A stretch of 64,000 nt of DNA from Mucilaginibacter agri (GTDB lineage Bacteria; Bacteroidota; Bacteroidia; Sphingobacteriales; Sphingobacteriaceae), in NCBI RefSeq assembly GCF_009928685.1, contig NZ_WWEO01000045.1, positions 496,001 through 560,000 on the forward strand. The letters run 5' to 3'. Positions 48,201-56,257 of the stretch are shown here, in pieces. The first letter of the stretch is position 1; each line of letters opens with the position of its first letter. The position numbers were made by a program, and so were the translations under genes. The notes below the pieces were generated by a model. That model was not told the DNA's origin and did no database searches. It saw only the letters and a program-made list of their open reading frames with translations.

Positions 48201-50309
48201 GACATTTGCAAAACTACAAGGCGTATTATTGTTGATGGTTACGTTAATAGTTATTGCTATTCTGCTTGCCGACGTACAGTTTGAACCATTTGTACCTCCC
48301 ACATAATATGTAGTTGTAACATACAGCTGGGGCGTTGTATAGGTATTACCGGTAAATACAGGCGTAGACGCTGTAGCAGAAGTATACCAGTTATAATTAA
48401 CTCCAGTTTGTGCATTGGTTACACTAACGGCGGCCGTTTGACCGGCAACAACTGTAGTATTATTCGCTGAAAGAATTGGATCTGTAGGTAACGGTGATAC
48501 CGTTACCGTGGCTTGTGCGCGCTGAACACTACTGCAACCTGTGCTATTTACCGCTTCAACATAATAATTAGTATTGCTATGCAGAGCAGGTGTAGTAAAG
48601 TTTACGCCAGTTCCTAATAATGTCCCTCCAGTTGCTGCACTATACCAATTATAGGTTTCGCCAGTCACAGGATTATTTACGGCTAAAACGGCAACATCGC
48701 CGTCGCAAATTGTAGGATTGGCTGTTGTAAGTACCGGTGTAACTGGTAAAGTACTGATGCTAACAGTTACCGCAGTACGTGTTGGGCTGGTACAAGTACC
48801 TCCCGATACCGCTTCGGCGTAATAAGTTGTATTTGTGTTTAAAGCAGGTGTAGTGAAGGTATTGCCGCTTGCAATTGGTGTTCCACCTGTAGCAGCTGCA
48901 TACCAGTTGACCGTAACTCCAGTAACGGCAGTTGCATTAAATGTTGCTGTTTGTCCGGGGCAAATTGTTATCGCGTTATTCGCAACCACAGGTGCGGTTG
49001 GTATGGTATTAACCGTTATGATTACCGGTGTACGATCTGATGCGTCGGTACAACCAGTACGGTTAGCCTGAACATAGTAAGTAGTAGTTGTGTTTAATGG
49101 CCCTGCAGTAAAACTTGTACCTGTTGCTACCGGGCTACCACCGGTTGCGGTGGTGTACCATGTAAAAGTAGTGTTTGGAACGGCGGTAACAGTTAGCGCG
49201 GCCGAACCACCAGTACAAAGCTGCACATTTTCTGCAACAACATTGTTAAATTTAACAATTGGTCGTGGTATCACGCGCTGTACTTCGTATAAATTCATGC
49301 TGGATAGTACGTTGGCTATACCACCACCCAGCGTAACCTGCACTCTATCAAAAGTGCTGGTTGGCGCGAAAGTAACCGTCTGACGTCCGGTGGCTGCATC
49401 AAGCAATCTTAGCGTCAACAGTCCGCCACTTAAAGTTTGTGTATCATTATTGCTGGTATTACCATTGAAAGTAGTAACCGAAATATTACTTGTTACACCC
49501 GCATCTATCAACGCTTGCGGAAGCGATATGGTTAAGCGAACGGAATCGCCAACTGTAGAAACATTGGAGAATATTGCTGTTTCTTGAGCCGCAGCGCCAA
49601 CCAACCCAACGCCTGCATTTAAAGTTGCCGCAGTGGATGGATTACCATCTATTGCGTTTTGCGGATTTTGTACACCGCCTACTCCTAAGTTCCCGAGGCC
49701 GAGCAAGTTAGACGACACGCCGTCCAGCTCATCAAACGCCGTATTACAGGCGACTGCACCGCTTAGCGGATAAAAAGCTTCGTATAAATAAATTGAATTT
49801 AGCGCCCCGACTAATCCGCCGTTAAGAGTTACCCTTACCCTATCATATTGCTGGGTGGGTGTAAACGTTAATTCTGTTTGATTATTGTTCGCCAACAAAC
49901 TCACCAAACTACTGGCTGCGATGGGCGAACCAATTGCAGTGCCATTGTTGTAGGCTTGGACACTGATTGCACCTAAGGCTTGCAAACTAAGCAGATTGTC
50001 TCCGCTACCCAATTTTATGGACACTGGAGTATTTGCAGGCACTTTTGTAGTTGGTGCACCGGGAAATAATAATTCTTCCCAGGTAGATGCGGCGACACCG
50101 ACCCCTACATTAAGCGTTGAATAGGTTTGCAAATTACCGTCGGCCGCGTTGCCCGCATTAGTTACCGTACAACCAAGGCAGAGAACACTTGAAGATCCAG
50201 TGTGTGTAGTTGAAGCGAATGTCCGTTGAGCAACGGCTTGGCTTACAGTTCCTGCTAACAAGCAGATTATGAGCAGGAAATAGAACGTGATAAAGGTAAA
50301 AATTTTCAT
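39243..50309 (-). CDS. Giant T9SS-secreted adhesin with 31 Ig-like repeats
   Basis: The protein has 3688 residues if it starts at ATG 50309, which gives a standard signal peptide (MKIFTFITFYFLLIICLLAG to AVAQ); an ATG 30 nt upstream (50339) is possible. I count five discoidin/jelly-roll-like modules with a C-x-x-C pair: DNA 50.23-49.78, 49.76-49.27, 48.22-47.76, 46.99-46.53 and 45.47-45.01 kb. Among and after them are 31 Ig-like repeats of about 80 residues with a (N/T)WY..ATGG.P motif and T-T-Y-Y-V-E-A, of the Ig_7 type, arranged 4+3+4+20. A fibronectin-like domain and a type B T9SS C-terminal domain follow (FVPNAFTPNGDGKNDVLNV, GVYVYYLEA, about 85 residues). Residues are Thr/Ala/Asn-rich. 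It probably mediates adhesion, gliding or biofilm formation and is held by the next gene, PorP/SprF. Confidence 0.93.
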   Translation of the reverse strand: MKIFTFITFYFLLIICLLAGTVSQAVAQRTFASTTHTGSSSVLCLGCTVTNAGNAADGNLQTYSTLNVGVGVAASTWEELLFPGAPTTKVPANTPVSIKLGSGDNLLSLQALGAISVQAYNNGTAIGSPIAASSLVSLLANNNQTELTFTPTQQYDRVRVTLNGGLVGALNSIYLYEAFYPLSGAVACNTAFDELDGVSSNLLGLGNLGVGGVQNPQNAIDGNPSTAATLNAGVGLVGAAAQETAIFSNVSTVGDSVRLTISLPQALIDAGVTSNISVTTFNGNTSNNDTQTLSGGLLTLRLLDAATGRQTVTFAPTSTFDRVQVTLGGGIANVLSSMNLYEVQRVIPRPIVKFNNVVAENVQLCTGGSAALTVTAVPNTTFTWYTTATGGSPVATGTSFTAGPLNTTTTYYVQANRTGCTDASDRTPVIITVNTIPTAPVVANNAITICPGQTATFNATAVTGVTVNWYAAATGGTPIASGNTFTTPALNTNTTYYAEAVSGGTCTSPTRTAVTVSISTLPVTPVLTTANPTICDGDVAVLAVNNPVTGETYNWYSAATGGTLLGTGVNFTTPALHSNTNYYVEAVNSTGCSSVQRAQATVTVSPLPTDPILSANNTTVVAGQTAAVSVTNAQTGVNYNWYTSATASTPVFTGNTYTTPQLYVTTTYYVGGTNGSNCTSASRIAITINVTINNNTPCSFANVQTQDINGLCIGCNITNAALSADADTTTASTVSVLAGLVGGYAGQQLVFQQPGLAGDTIKLGLQSNANLLTAAVAGSVQVIVYNGTTQVATYALDNSLIKVRLLGGGTGRYIVTIPATAAYDRVTVRLNSGVAGLISTLQIYYAQQIFQRPVINPLSPEICKGSSATLNITSPSSGTFTWYDAPTGGTIVHTGASFTTPALNANTTYYVEYSRNGCTSPVRFPVTILVNDVPAAPAVAANNVTIISGQTATLVGTAPTNATITWYAAATGGTSLATGNNFTTPPLTANTTYYAESTSGTCTSTTRTPVTVTVTPIVIPDITVTPPTQTINPGETTAFTASSTTPGAVFNWFTTPTGGTSIFTGATFTTPAEFSNTTFYAEATVPATGAVSATRGVGNVVVNQTGVSPVACDAAISQTTDVNGLVCVNCTVNNPGGSVDNDRNTFSQLNVLAGLVGAYVGQTLRFAATGHAADSVIVELGVPGSLASVGLLSNISIATYNGTTYNNDRFNVNGGLLHITLLNGTNRFRVAFAATADFDRVEIRNNSAVGVLSSLNIYDATQEVAAPVISAASPAICAGSQGTITATASNNATIKWYTAATGGNLVATGPTFTTPVLTATTTYYAEATRTADGCVQAVRTPTTVTVNPVPVAPVVATNNVTICAGSTATFNAQAVTGVTVNWYDAPTAGNLVGTGNSFTSPALTTTTSYYAEAVSTTGSCPSTAPRTQVTATVNNAIANPVVAQTTVPVCAGSPAVLTATSPQAGVIFNWYTVATGGTPVFTGAQYTTPAVTANTAYYVEASAGTCVSPNRVEVDVTATPLPAAPTVVINPANAQVQSGQTATLTASSTTSGATFNWYTAATGGTPIATGATFTTPALTSTTTYYAESISPTGGCPSTTRTAATITVVPVFSTSCDFASSQTNDVNGGALCAGCGIDNPNNAVDNNLTNFSHMHILAGVAGSYVAQTLIFGESGTVGDSVTVALNFPAAIISAGLLNRISIASFNGATNNGDAIFLDNNLIKVQVLANGTSALIRFAPQAAFDRVVVTLNSALLGVNNSVDILYASKQVEKPQLAVSTQNICSGADATFTVSNARAGVTYQWYDASTGGTLVHTGNTYTATNVAATTTYYVQSVRSANSCPNPNRVAATINVTPSPVNAVVSVTGSPACSGDQVTLTVTNAGTNTVNWYDAATGGTLVFTGPVYTVSPIASVTYYAELANGTCTSPARTAGVITVNPRPSAPGVVSNNVSVCTGSTATLAVLSPEANVTYNWYTTATGGTIAGTGTSFTTPTITANTTYYVEAVSTSGCTNNGGRTAVNVTTNGQIAAPTLSATTTSVCAGGSASVSVVNPIAGLQYNFYTVATGGTPVFTGTTLTLNNVTANATYYVEASNGTCTSATRTQTDITVIPAPTPPQVVIPAGGNSVCVGSSAVLNILNPQTNMVYRWYDAATNGTLLFTGTEFHTPALTVNATYYVEAAQAGNCNPSTRTAVPVTVNGLPADPTLAAANVPVCLNGNATLAVSSPQPGITYQWFDEPTLTHLVFAGATFVVNNVTANATYYVRASNATGCTSANAVTAQITIQQAPAAPLVAEGTTVQSCAGSQVTLNISNPQTGLTYNWYTAAAGGSPVNTGVSFTTGMLSANAVYYVEAANSTGCPSATRTEVDITVTPLPTAPTVTAQGGSTTPSVCSGANAVLVATSVTPNVSFNWYTAATGGTPIFTGPTYTTDPLTANTTYYVEAVTNTGSCASTTRTSVQVTISTTTATAPQVNSADLTACQNSTTTIHIVNPDASTTYNWYTTATGGSPVFTGTAYTTGQLTANTTFYVEAANPASCNPSARTTAAVTVNSLPADPTLAAASVPVCLGATATLAVNSPQVGVIYHWYDDAAFTHQVALGATFTTGAINTNTTFYVRAFNANGCISANAATAQVTISPAPGVPVIANGSTAQSCAGSQVTLNISNPQVGITYNWYTTATGGTVVATGPSFTTGMLSTNATYYAEAVNATGCASNTRAQVDITVTPLPVAPTVTAQGGSTTPSVCSGTTAVLVATSTTVNVSFNWYTVATGGTPVFTGPTYTTDPLTANTTYYVEAVTNTGSCASTTRTPVQVTISTTTATAPQVNAADLTACQNSTTTIHILNPDASTTYNWYTAATGGSPVFTGIAYTTNPLTANTTFYVEAVNPSSCNPSLRTTAAVTVNSLPADPTLVSANPTICAGATAPLAVNSPQGGITYQWFDDVALTHQVATGATFTTGPISNNTTYYVRAVNSNGCNSANPATAQVIVSPTPGAPVVANGSTVQSCSGASVVLSISNPQSGFVYNWYAAATGGSPVSTGISFNTAALTTSVTYYAEAVNATGCTSGTRTQVDINVNPAPVAPVVTAQGGATNPSVCLGSSAILVATSTTSNVTFNWYTTATGGTAVFTGPTYTTDPLTANTTFYVEAVSNNGGCISANRGSVQVTINNTTAPQPQVNAADLTICQNSAAIIHITNPDASTTYNWYAAATGGTAVFTGPVYTTGALTSNTTYYVEAVNSQSCSPSTRLAVNVNVGTQPATPVPSAATVAACAGSGATLTVSSPQAGTVYNWYDSPSKTNLLGTGASFTTGPITANATYYVDATSGSCTSPSVGSVQVTVNPIPAAPMVVNGAVSACTSSQVTLSVSNPMGGSTYNWYTAATGGAPVYTGTDFTTPVLSANTTFYVEAVNAGGCSSATRTPATVTVSGAPGTPVIAGNKVVCPGSTTTLTATSSDPNAVITWYSSATGGTALSTGASFTTPSISANITYYAQATNAGGCSSTTRSPATITVYAAPVAPTVTATVTATSITFQWTGTTGATSYLISLDNGLTFITPSSGINGLTHTIANLLPNKSISIVVKAVGPSPCSLNAVSSALTAITSNPLGDDVFVPNAFTPNGDGKNDVLNVFSNSIKKIDFWVYDQWGEMQYHSNTQGSGWDGSYKGKPQPVGVYVYYLEATMDDGQTIKKKGTINLIR
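40546..43704 (-). repeat. Three tandem copies of a 1053-bp four-Ig block
   Basis: Inside the adhesin, landmark strings recur with an exact 1053-bp (351-residue) offset: GATGAG/GATGCG at 43589, 42536 and 41483, and the LPADPTL-coding segment near 43701, 42648 and 41595. Each block holds four Ig-like units, one of which has the variant motif (Q/H)W(F/Y)D..LTHQV in place of ATGG. The blocks are in frame, so copy number can change without breaking the gene. Confidence 0.85.
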
Positions 50310-50471
50310 AAGGCACGTCGGGATAAAATATTTATACATATCTACGACGTAGTTTGAGATAGTGTCAAAAACACTTTATTCATGATTTTTAAGATGTATT
50401 CATTTTAATTATTTTATATTTTTTCAAATCCAGACATAAAATTATTTCGTAGGCAGCAAAAATTCAGTAAA

Positions 50472-50498
50472 CCGAATTTTCCAACCGTAACTATTCGG
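50472..50498. promoter_or_regulatory. Inverted repeat in the adhesin upstream region
   Basis: CCGAAT (50472-50477) and ATTCGG (50493-50498) are separated by 15 nt, about 165 nt upstream of the adhesin start. It may be an operator; support is weak. Confidence 0.3.
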
Positions 50499-50501
50499 CA
50501 T

Positions 50502-50528
50502 AAAAAAAGTCGACGATAAGCCGACTTT
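50502..50528 (-). terminator. Terminator of the STAND NTPase gene
   Basis: AAAGTCG (50506-50512) pairs with CGACTTT (50522-50528). On the minus strand a run of seven T residues follows, 21 nt beyond the NTPase stop, so the NTPase and adhesin are probably separate transcripts. Confidence 0.75.
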
Positions 50529-50548
50529 AATACATAAAAATCTACAAA

Positions 50549-53119
50549 TCAGTAGACTATCTTATTGCCAGCTCTTTCATAGTTAAATAAGAACCACTGC
50601 GGATTAAATTCGGTAGAAAGTATAAGTTTTTTAAATTTTACATATGCAGCCCTGTTCACTTCTGTATTTTTTTCAAACTTTTCATGCTCGAGGTAAATAG
50701 ATAGTGTATTGACTTCAATTAATTTATGACTCGTTTTCTTAGTGCTATAAACCATTTTTTCTATAACCGTTTTCATGTGTTCTCCATCGCCCGAATATTT
50801 CAGTACAGAGGCCGATAAAAAGTCGAGATGCACTTTCATAAACGGCGTATACTTTACCTGGTTATTTCTGTATTCGCTTAAAACCTCATGGTATAATTTA
50901 AGCCCTTGCTCAATGTTACCCGAAGCCAATAAAGCATCTGTTTCTACAACCTGTAAAAAGAAATTATAGGTAGGGTTAAAAGTCTCTTGTTGGGCATGCA
51001 ACTGTTTAAGTTTCTTTACCAACCTCATCGACTTTGTCTGATTACTGGCTATTTGTACAGTTCCAGCCACTAGCAGGTATAAAACATTGTTAGATCCTAC
51101 ATTATTTAATTTCGTCTTTTCATTAGGCCCGTTAAATAAGAACCGGGTTATCTGTATCAAGGCCTTTTTTGTTACTATTCCAAATTTGAAATAGTTATAG
51201 ATAGTCTCGATACAGTAAAGTGGATTGATCTGGAAGTTTGAAAAAGCTTCATCGGAAAATGCTCGTAATGTTTTCATGCTCGCCTCTACTTCTTCGGCAT
51301 TCAGCTGAATAATATAAATAATGGCTAAACAGACATTGATCCATATCTTTAGCACCTCATTTAAATCCAACTTAAGCAAGTCTTTCAGAGCCTGCTCGTA
51401 TTCAAATGATACGAACTCAAACCCAAAAAAGTATTCGAAAATCCCCTCCTGCTTATCTGAAAAGAAAATAGCATCGGCCTTGGCACCCGGCGGCAATAAG
51501 AAATTTCTTTTGATCAGGCTACTTAAAAAACTTAATAGCAAAGCCTTTTCTGAGGCAGACAGATCTATCTTGCTCAGATGGGTAAATATCTCATACTGCT
51601 TGGTTTTAACGGCATTAAAAATGCACCACTTTAACACGTAGACCCTGTATTCCGGAACAATTTTGTTCGATATATCAAGGCACATCACATCGTTGTAACT
51701 GCCACAGTCGTGCAGTAACTTAGCGGCCATGGTAGCTGCAAACAGACGTTTATTCGTAAACTCAATATACTCCTCATATTGCGCTTCTTTACTTTGGTTC
51801 ACCTCACGCAAAAAGCCAATGCTGATCAGGTCTTGATAAGCATCTTTATAAGTTTTCAGATATTCATAAACCTTTATCTTATCTATGATGTATTTTCCGT
51901 TTTTAAAGTGTCCGTTATCGAGTAATACCCGCATTAATAACACTTTCTCCGTGGTATATTTACCAACATAGATCTTGTCATATATGTAGGAAGAAATGAC
52001 CTCATATATCTTGAAATAATCTAACTCTTCCATTAAAAAATCGGTGTGATTTTTCTGATAATAGTATTGGAAGAATAAAGGATAACTAAAGAAAGATAGC
52101 ACCTCGGGCTGTAAGATTTCGGGTAGCCTTATAGAAGGATTTATCCGTAAACAAAGCTCTTTTATTTCATGTGTATTAAATGGCGATACATTGCGATCGT
52201 AACGCTCATTGTTCATAAAACCAAGAAACCAATCTTCACCTTTATCGTCAAGATCTAATCTTTTCTTACAGTCTTGCCACGCTGTGGATCGCATGGTTAA
52301 AATAACTTTAATGCCCGGCCAATCGCTGGTTACAGCCAAAAAGTCGAGCAACATATTAAAAAGTAACTCTAAATGTTCTGGCTTAAATGCATTGCCGTCA
52401 AACTCATCTATTATCAAATAGAAATTATCCCGTTTTAGTCGCTCGGTATCAAATATCTTTCTAAAGCTATAGGCAGGCAACCCTATTAGCGCTAAAAGCC
52501 AATCTATTAACGTAACTCCTGGCGACAAGCCCGCCAAGACCTTACTGTTAAGAAAAAGTATGTTATCATTATTTTCATTAATGAGTGCTTTGTTTAGCTG
52601 GGCTTCAACCCAACGGCATAAGCCCACGGTTTTGCCATATCCGGCCGGCGAAGTTAAAACCGTAGCTCTAAACTCCCCCGTTAAAAAAACTTCCAGGTGT
52701 TCATTAATGCCATCGCGATCGATTGTGAGATTAAATGGTATTACGCATTTATTCTTTAATACCTGTAATGTATTATGGGTAGTTTTGCGGATAATATCTA
52801 AAATACTTTCCGTATCCTTCTTTATCTCTTTTACATTAACTTCGGTAGATTTCTTAGCGTGCTGATCGCTAAAATTATCCCAGGATGGGTATCCGCAATA
52901 TTCAGCTAATAAGTTAAGCGTATAAACAGATGGCACAGAGTTACTTAAAGCAAATCCATAAATGCGTTTGATTGTAGTATCACTAATTTGCTTTTTTGTT
53001 TGTTTTGATATTTTGTAAGCTAAAGCCTGGCAATCGGATGATGTTATTGTGGACAGGTCGGATTTATCCAATACTTCTTGTTTCAGCTGTTCGAAAACAA
53101 ACGGTAAAACTATTCGCAT
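50549..53119 (-). CDS. STAND-type P-loop NTPase with helical repeat C-terminus
   Basis: The 856-residue soluble protein has an N-terminal domain (about 15-90) with the pattern SSDCQALAYKISKQTKKQ, TTIKRIYGF and TLNLLAEYCGYPSWDNF. This is a Bacteroidota-specific module, probably helical and HTH-like. The NTPase has Walker A SPAGYGKT (157-164) and Walker B YLIIDEF (Asp238, Glu239), then about 500 residues of helical, TPR-like repeats. STAND ATPases of this layout serve as signal-dependent regulators (MalT-like) or as anti-phage sensors (Avs-like). No effector nuclease domain is seen. Neighbours are the adhesin (downstream) and the usher-like gene (upstream), both same strand; a terminator separates it from the adhesin. 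Regulation of surface structures is one inference; the role is unresolved. Confidence 0.75.
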   Translation of the reverse strand: MRIVLPFVFEQLKQEVLDKSDLSTITSSDCQALAYKISKQTKKQISDTTIKRIYGFALSNSVPSVYTLNLLAEYCGYPSWDNFSDQHAKKSTEVNVKEIKKDTESILDIIRKTTHNTLQVLKNKCVIPFNLTIDRDGINEHLEVFLTGEFRATVLTSPAGYGKTVGLCRWVEAQLNKALINENNDNILFLNSKVLAGLSPGVTLIDWLLALIGLPAYSFRKIFDTERLKRDNFYLIIDEFDGNAFKPEHLELLFNMLLDFLAVTSDWPGIKVILTMRSTAWQDCKKRLDLDDKGEDWFLGFMNNERYDRNVSPFNTHEIKELCLRINPSIRLPEILQPEVLSFFSYPLFFQYYYQKNHTDFLMEELDYFKIYEVISSYIYDKIYVGKYTTEKVLLMRVLLDNGHFKNGKYIIDKIKVYEYLKTYKDAYQDLISIGFLREVNQSKEAQYEEYIEFTNKRLFAATMAAKLLHDCGSYNDVMCLDISNKIVPEYRVYVLKWCIFNAVKTKQYEIFTHLSKIDLSASEKALLLSFLSSLIKRNFLLPPGAKADAIFFSDKQEGIFEYFFGFEFVSFEYEQALKDLLKLDLNEVLKIWINVCLAIIYIIQLNAEEVEASMKTLRAFSDEAFSNFQINPLYCIETIYNYFKFGIVTKKALIQITRFLFNGPNEKTKLNNVGSNNVLYLLVAGTVQIASNQTKSMRLVKKLKQLHAQQETFNPTYNFFLQVVETDALLASGNIEQGLKLYHEVLSEYRNNQVKYTPFMKVHLDFLSASVLKYSGDGEHMKTVIEKMVYSTKKTSHKLIEVNTLSIYLEHEKFEKNTEVNRAAYVKFKKLILSTEFNPQWFLFNYERAGNKIVY

Positions 53120-53340
53120 AGGTAATAATTGTTACGTCCTGTATTCTATCTTCTCACAATATAATTCAGGAACTATAAGGGCGTTTCTTAGGTTAATTGG
53201 CTGTAATTATAATAAATATAAGTTAAGTATTCCTATTTCGAATACACAGGCAATTAAATAATTTAAAAGTTGGCAAACTAAATTTTTTTTATACTAACGA
53301 AACCTATCTTTAGTCAAAGTAAACAAAAGTTAATTTTGTT

Positions 53341-56154
53341 TTAAAACTGCTTTACAATTACCTTGTGTGCCTCATCTATCAGATTAAAAGAAATTTCTTT
53401 ATTAGCCTCCTGACGCACATATAGCTGCTGATTAGGGTTAGATACCGAATATTTTTGATGATCTACATCCAAAGTAATTCGGTAATTATTTACCGGTAAT
53501 GCAAATTCAAATTCGCCAAATTCGTTCGTAAGGGTCGAAAACGTTTGATTTTTATCATCGACAGCTATAACCTTCAGCCCTTCCAAATTTGGCTTGGTAG
53601 TAACATATTCTTGCTTAGCAGGCACAACATTTCCCTTCAGCCAACCACTTTTAACCATTGCAATAGCCAGCTTTTGATTGTGTGCCAGGTTTACCTTAAC
53701 AGTTTCGCTGAGGTGCCAGCCGTTACCACGTACAATAGACACCGCATAATTATTCTTCGGGAGGTTAGCGTAGTTTACTCCACCATTTTTATTGGTTATA
53801 GTAGTTAGATCGGCATTATTGGTGCTGGTTTCGGGGAGGATACTAACGATCAGACCTTCTATTGGTGCATCCCCATTATCAAAAACGCCATTATTATTAC
53901 GGTCTTCATAGAACTTCAGATCGAGGGTATTGGTGCCGGGAGTAGTTGTTCGTACAAACTGTTTGCTGATGCCAACGCGGGTTTGCAGACTGTAACTGTT
54001 GACATAGTTAGGATAACTGTTATAAAACACCTGACCTGATATCTGCCAGCCTTTCTTAAACCGATAGTTAGCCTGCGCGCTTAATGCATTATTACGCTTT
54101 ACATTATAGCTTATAAAGTTTAAATACTCGTTAGCCGATATATTTAAGCGGTTGTCCAAACCACTTAAATGAATGTTAGGGCCAAAGGAATAATTATAAT
54201 AGCGATTGGCATTACCAGAATAACTAGCCGCAATTTCTTCCGACAAATAATAGGGTGCATTTTGTGCCAGTACGCTCATTCCCCACCACTTGTTAAAATA
54301 GTTAGCGTTTACGCGGACTCCCCAATACTTTTGATGCAATAAATCGGGATTATCACTTTTAGTGTAGCCAACATCTGTTATTGCCGAGATCTGCTGCCCA
54401 TTTCCTATCGCATAGTTAATATCCAAACCAGTGCGTATAGCTGTTGATGATAAGGGACTGCTTACCTGAAAATAAGGGTTGCTAAAGGTTTGGTTAATAT
54501 CCTGTCTAAACCAATAAGGATGCAGCGTTAAGTTAACAGATCTATAATTAAAGTTCAAACCGGCTTCGTATCTCAATGTATTATTATAAAAGCCGGGTAT
54601 GGTAAGCGTGTCAACCATGTATTTAGGCGAATTTTTAATCAGCTCATAGCGACCGAAAATTGCAGTATGGGCGGTTGCATGGAAACTAATCAAATTGTCG
54701 AGTTGCGTTGTTCCGCGCTGCAGGCCGCTATAATATGGCGAACTATAATAGTTATTTAAACCGATCTCCCATTTACCGGTTCTGAAGTTGTACAAAAAAC
54801 CAGCCGCAACACCCGAGTGAGATTCGCCTGTTGTAGGCAATTGCTCGTTGCTATAACCAGCCCTTATATCCAATTTTTGGTTTGCACCAAGCCTAATATG
54901 CGCGTTACCATTTGTAAAACGGGTATCGATGCCGGTTAACGGATTATGACTGTATAGCAACGAAACCTTGGCCGCATTACCTCCATAAGCGAAGTTGTAA
55001 CTACCCGCAAATACTGAGGCACCCGGATATTGATTAATGAGTTGAGAAAATAACACGTAGCTATTACGTACATAATATAGGTCGAAACTATTATGAGAGT
55101 TGAGGAAGAGCGACGTTTTTACTCCACGGCCAAACAATGAATAATCTAAATTCTCCATCAGGTTTCCGGCTGTTATGCCAAAGTGCTTCGTACGATAACT
55201 TGCCCAGGTATCAAATGCATCAAACGCGTGCTGCTTGTCATAGTAGTTAAGGTTGAGATTGTAAGCCAAATGATCGTCGGAATTGGTTGCAATATTGCCG
55301 TTTGCCAATAATGAATAAAATGAATAAGACTTGTTTATGGTGGTATAACTTACCTCTGCAGTGTTGGATAACTGGTTAAAATATTGCCCTGCCGACACAG
55401 CCTGCTCTCGCTTATTACTCCCAATTTCTGCTATCTGTAAAGTGGCAATCGAAAGGCTATTTCCATGCTCGTCTATACATTCAACCGTAACATTATAATT
55501 GGTGGCGAAGTTTAAATTATTACTTAAAACCTTGGCGTCAAATTCAAATACCTGATCTGTAGCAGCATCAATAGAAAAATCACTTAATGAATTAACTAGC
55601 TGTAAACCAGTAGGATTTATAGTAAATTTTAATCTACCAGTCACTTTAGAGTAGCCTCTGTTCGAGCAATATAATTTAAAATGCGCCAGCCCGGTTACCG
55701 TATTTAAGTATACTATTGGATCGGGTAAACTTAAGATTAATTTATTTGCCTGATTCACTTTAATGGCAAATGAAGCGCTCGTTTTTTCACCATTTGAGAG
55801 GTTGGTGTAACTCACATTTATCTTGTCCGATCCACTTGCTAATAAGGCGGCCGATCCAAAATATTTTACAGGAAATGCGAGTACTTCGCCTGGCTTTACC
55901 ACAACCGTATCAGGTAACTTTAATAAAACGTCTGCCGTAGTAGTCGACTGAACAAGGGTTATTGCCTGACTGGATCTGTTTTCGAACCTTAATTTATTTG
56001 AAAAAGTTTGTCCGTAATCAATCGCCAAAGTATCCGAAGTAAACGAACACGATACACCGGATGATTGGCTAAATGAGTAAGTGGGTAGCTCAATTAAAAG
56101 GAACAGGAAAACAAGAATTTTAAAACAGTTCAATGCAAATAATTTGGAGTTCAA
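53341..56154 (-). CDS. Usher-like outer-membrane beta-barrel protein
   Basis: The 937-residue protein has a signal peptide (about 1-30, ending YSFSQ), two N-terminal Ig-like domains (about 32-245), a long beta-barrel region rich in aromatic strands (about 250-735) and two C-terminal transthyretin-like domains (about 742-830, with DRNNNGVFDNGD, and 840-930, with NEFGEFEFALPVNNYRI). Size, barrel with C-terminal Ig domains, and divergence from pilin, chaperone and adhesin genes fit a fimbrial usher. I cannot see the plug signature of classical ushers, so the call is by context. The start is TTG 56154; TTG 56133 is the alternative, since a stop lies at 56167 and no ATG is available. Confidence 0.65.
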   Translation of the reverse strand: MNSKLFALNCFKILVFLFLLIELPTYSFSQSSGVSCSFTSDTLAIDYGQTFSNKLRFENRSSQAITLVQSTTTADVLLKLPDTVVVKPGEVLAFPVKYFGSAALLASGSDKINVSYTNLSNGEKTSASFAIKVNQANKLILSLPDPIVYLNTVTGLAHFKLYCSNRGYSKVTGRLKFTINPTGLQLVNSLSDFSIDAATDQVFEFDAKVLSNNLNFATNYNVTVECIDEHGNSLSIATLQIAEIGSNKREQAVSAGQYFNQLSNTAEVSYTTINKSYSFYSLLANGNIATNSDDHLAYNLNLNYYDKQHAFDAFDTWASYRTKHFGITAGNLMENLDYSLFGRGVKTSLFLNSHNSFDLYYVRNSYVLFSQLINQYPGASVFAGSYNFAYGGNAAKVSLLYSHNPLTGIDTRFTNGNAHIRLGANQKLDIRAGYSNEQLPTTGESHSGVAAGFLYNFRTGKWEIGLNNYYSSPYYSGLQRGTTQLDNLISFHATAHTAIFGRYELIKNSPKYMVDTLTIPGFYNNTLRYEAGLNFNYRSVNLTLHPYWFRQDINQTFSNPYFQVSSPLSSTAIRTGLDINYAIGNGQQISAITDVGYTKSDNPDLLHQKYWGVRVNANYFNKWWGMSVLAQNAPYYLSEEIAASYSGNANRYYNYSFGPNIHLSGLDNRLNISANEYLNFISYNVKRNNALSAQANYRFKKGWQISGQVFYNSYPNYVNSYSLQTRVGISKQFVRTTTPGTNTLDLKFYEDRNNNGVFDNGDAPIEGLIVSILPETSTNNADLTTITNKNGGVNYANLPKNNYAVSIVRGNGWHLSETVKVNLAHNQKLAIAMVKSGWLKGNVVPAKQEYVTTKPNLEGLKVIAVDDKNQTFSTLTNEFGEFEFALPVNNYRITLDVDHQKYSVSNPNQQLYVRQEANKEISFNLIDEAHKVIVKQF

Positions 56155-56257
56155 TCGCGGTACTTTTTACTTATTTATAAATCTCAACTCGGTTTAATTA
56201 TTTCACTTATACGAAAATATAAATACAAATGTTTAACAAAATCTCTAATTAATTTTT

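Noticed and set aside
39442..49587. Many plus-strand ORFs antisense to the adhesin (for example 40900-41166, 46093-46341)
   Set aside because: Repeats of a Thr/Ala-rich coding frame make long antisense frames; they repeat with the adhesin units and lack their own signals.
50549..53119. Firm call of the STAND NTPase as an anti-phage (Avs) gene
   Set aside because: No nuclease, protease or TIR effector domain is visible and the neighbours are surface-structure genes rather than defence genes.
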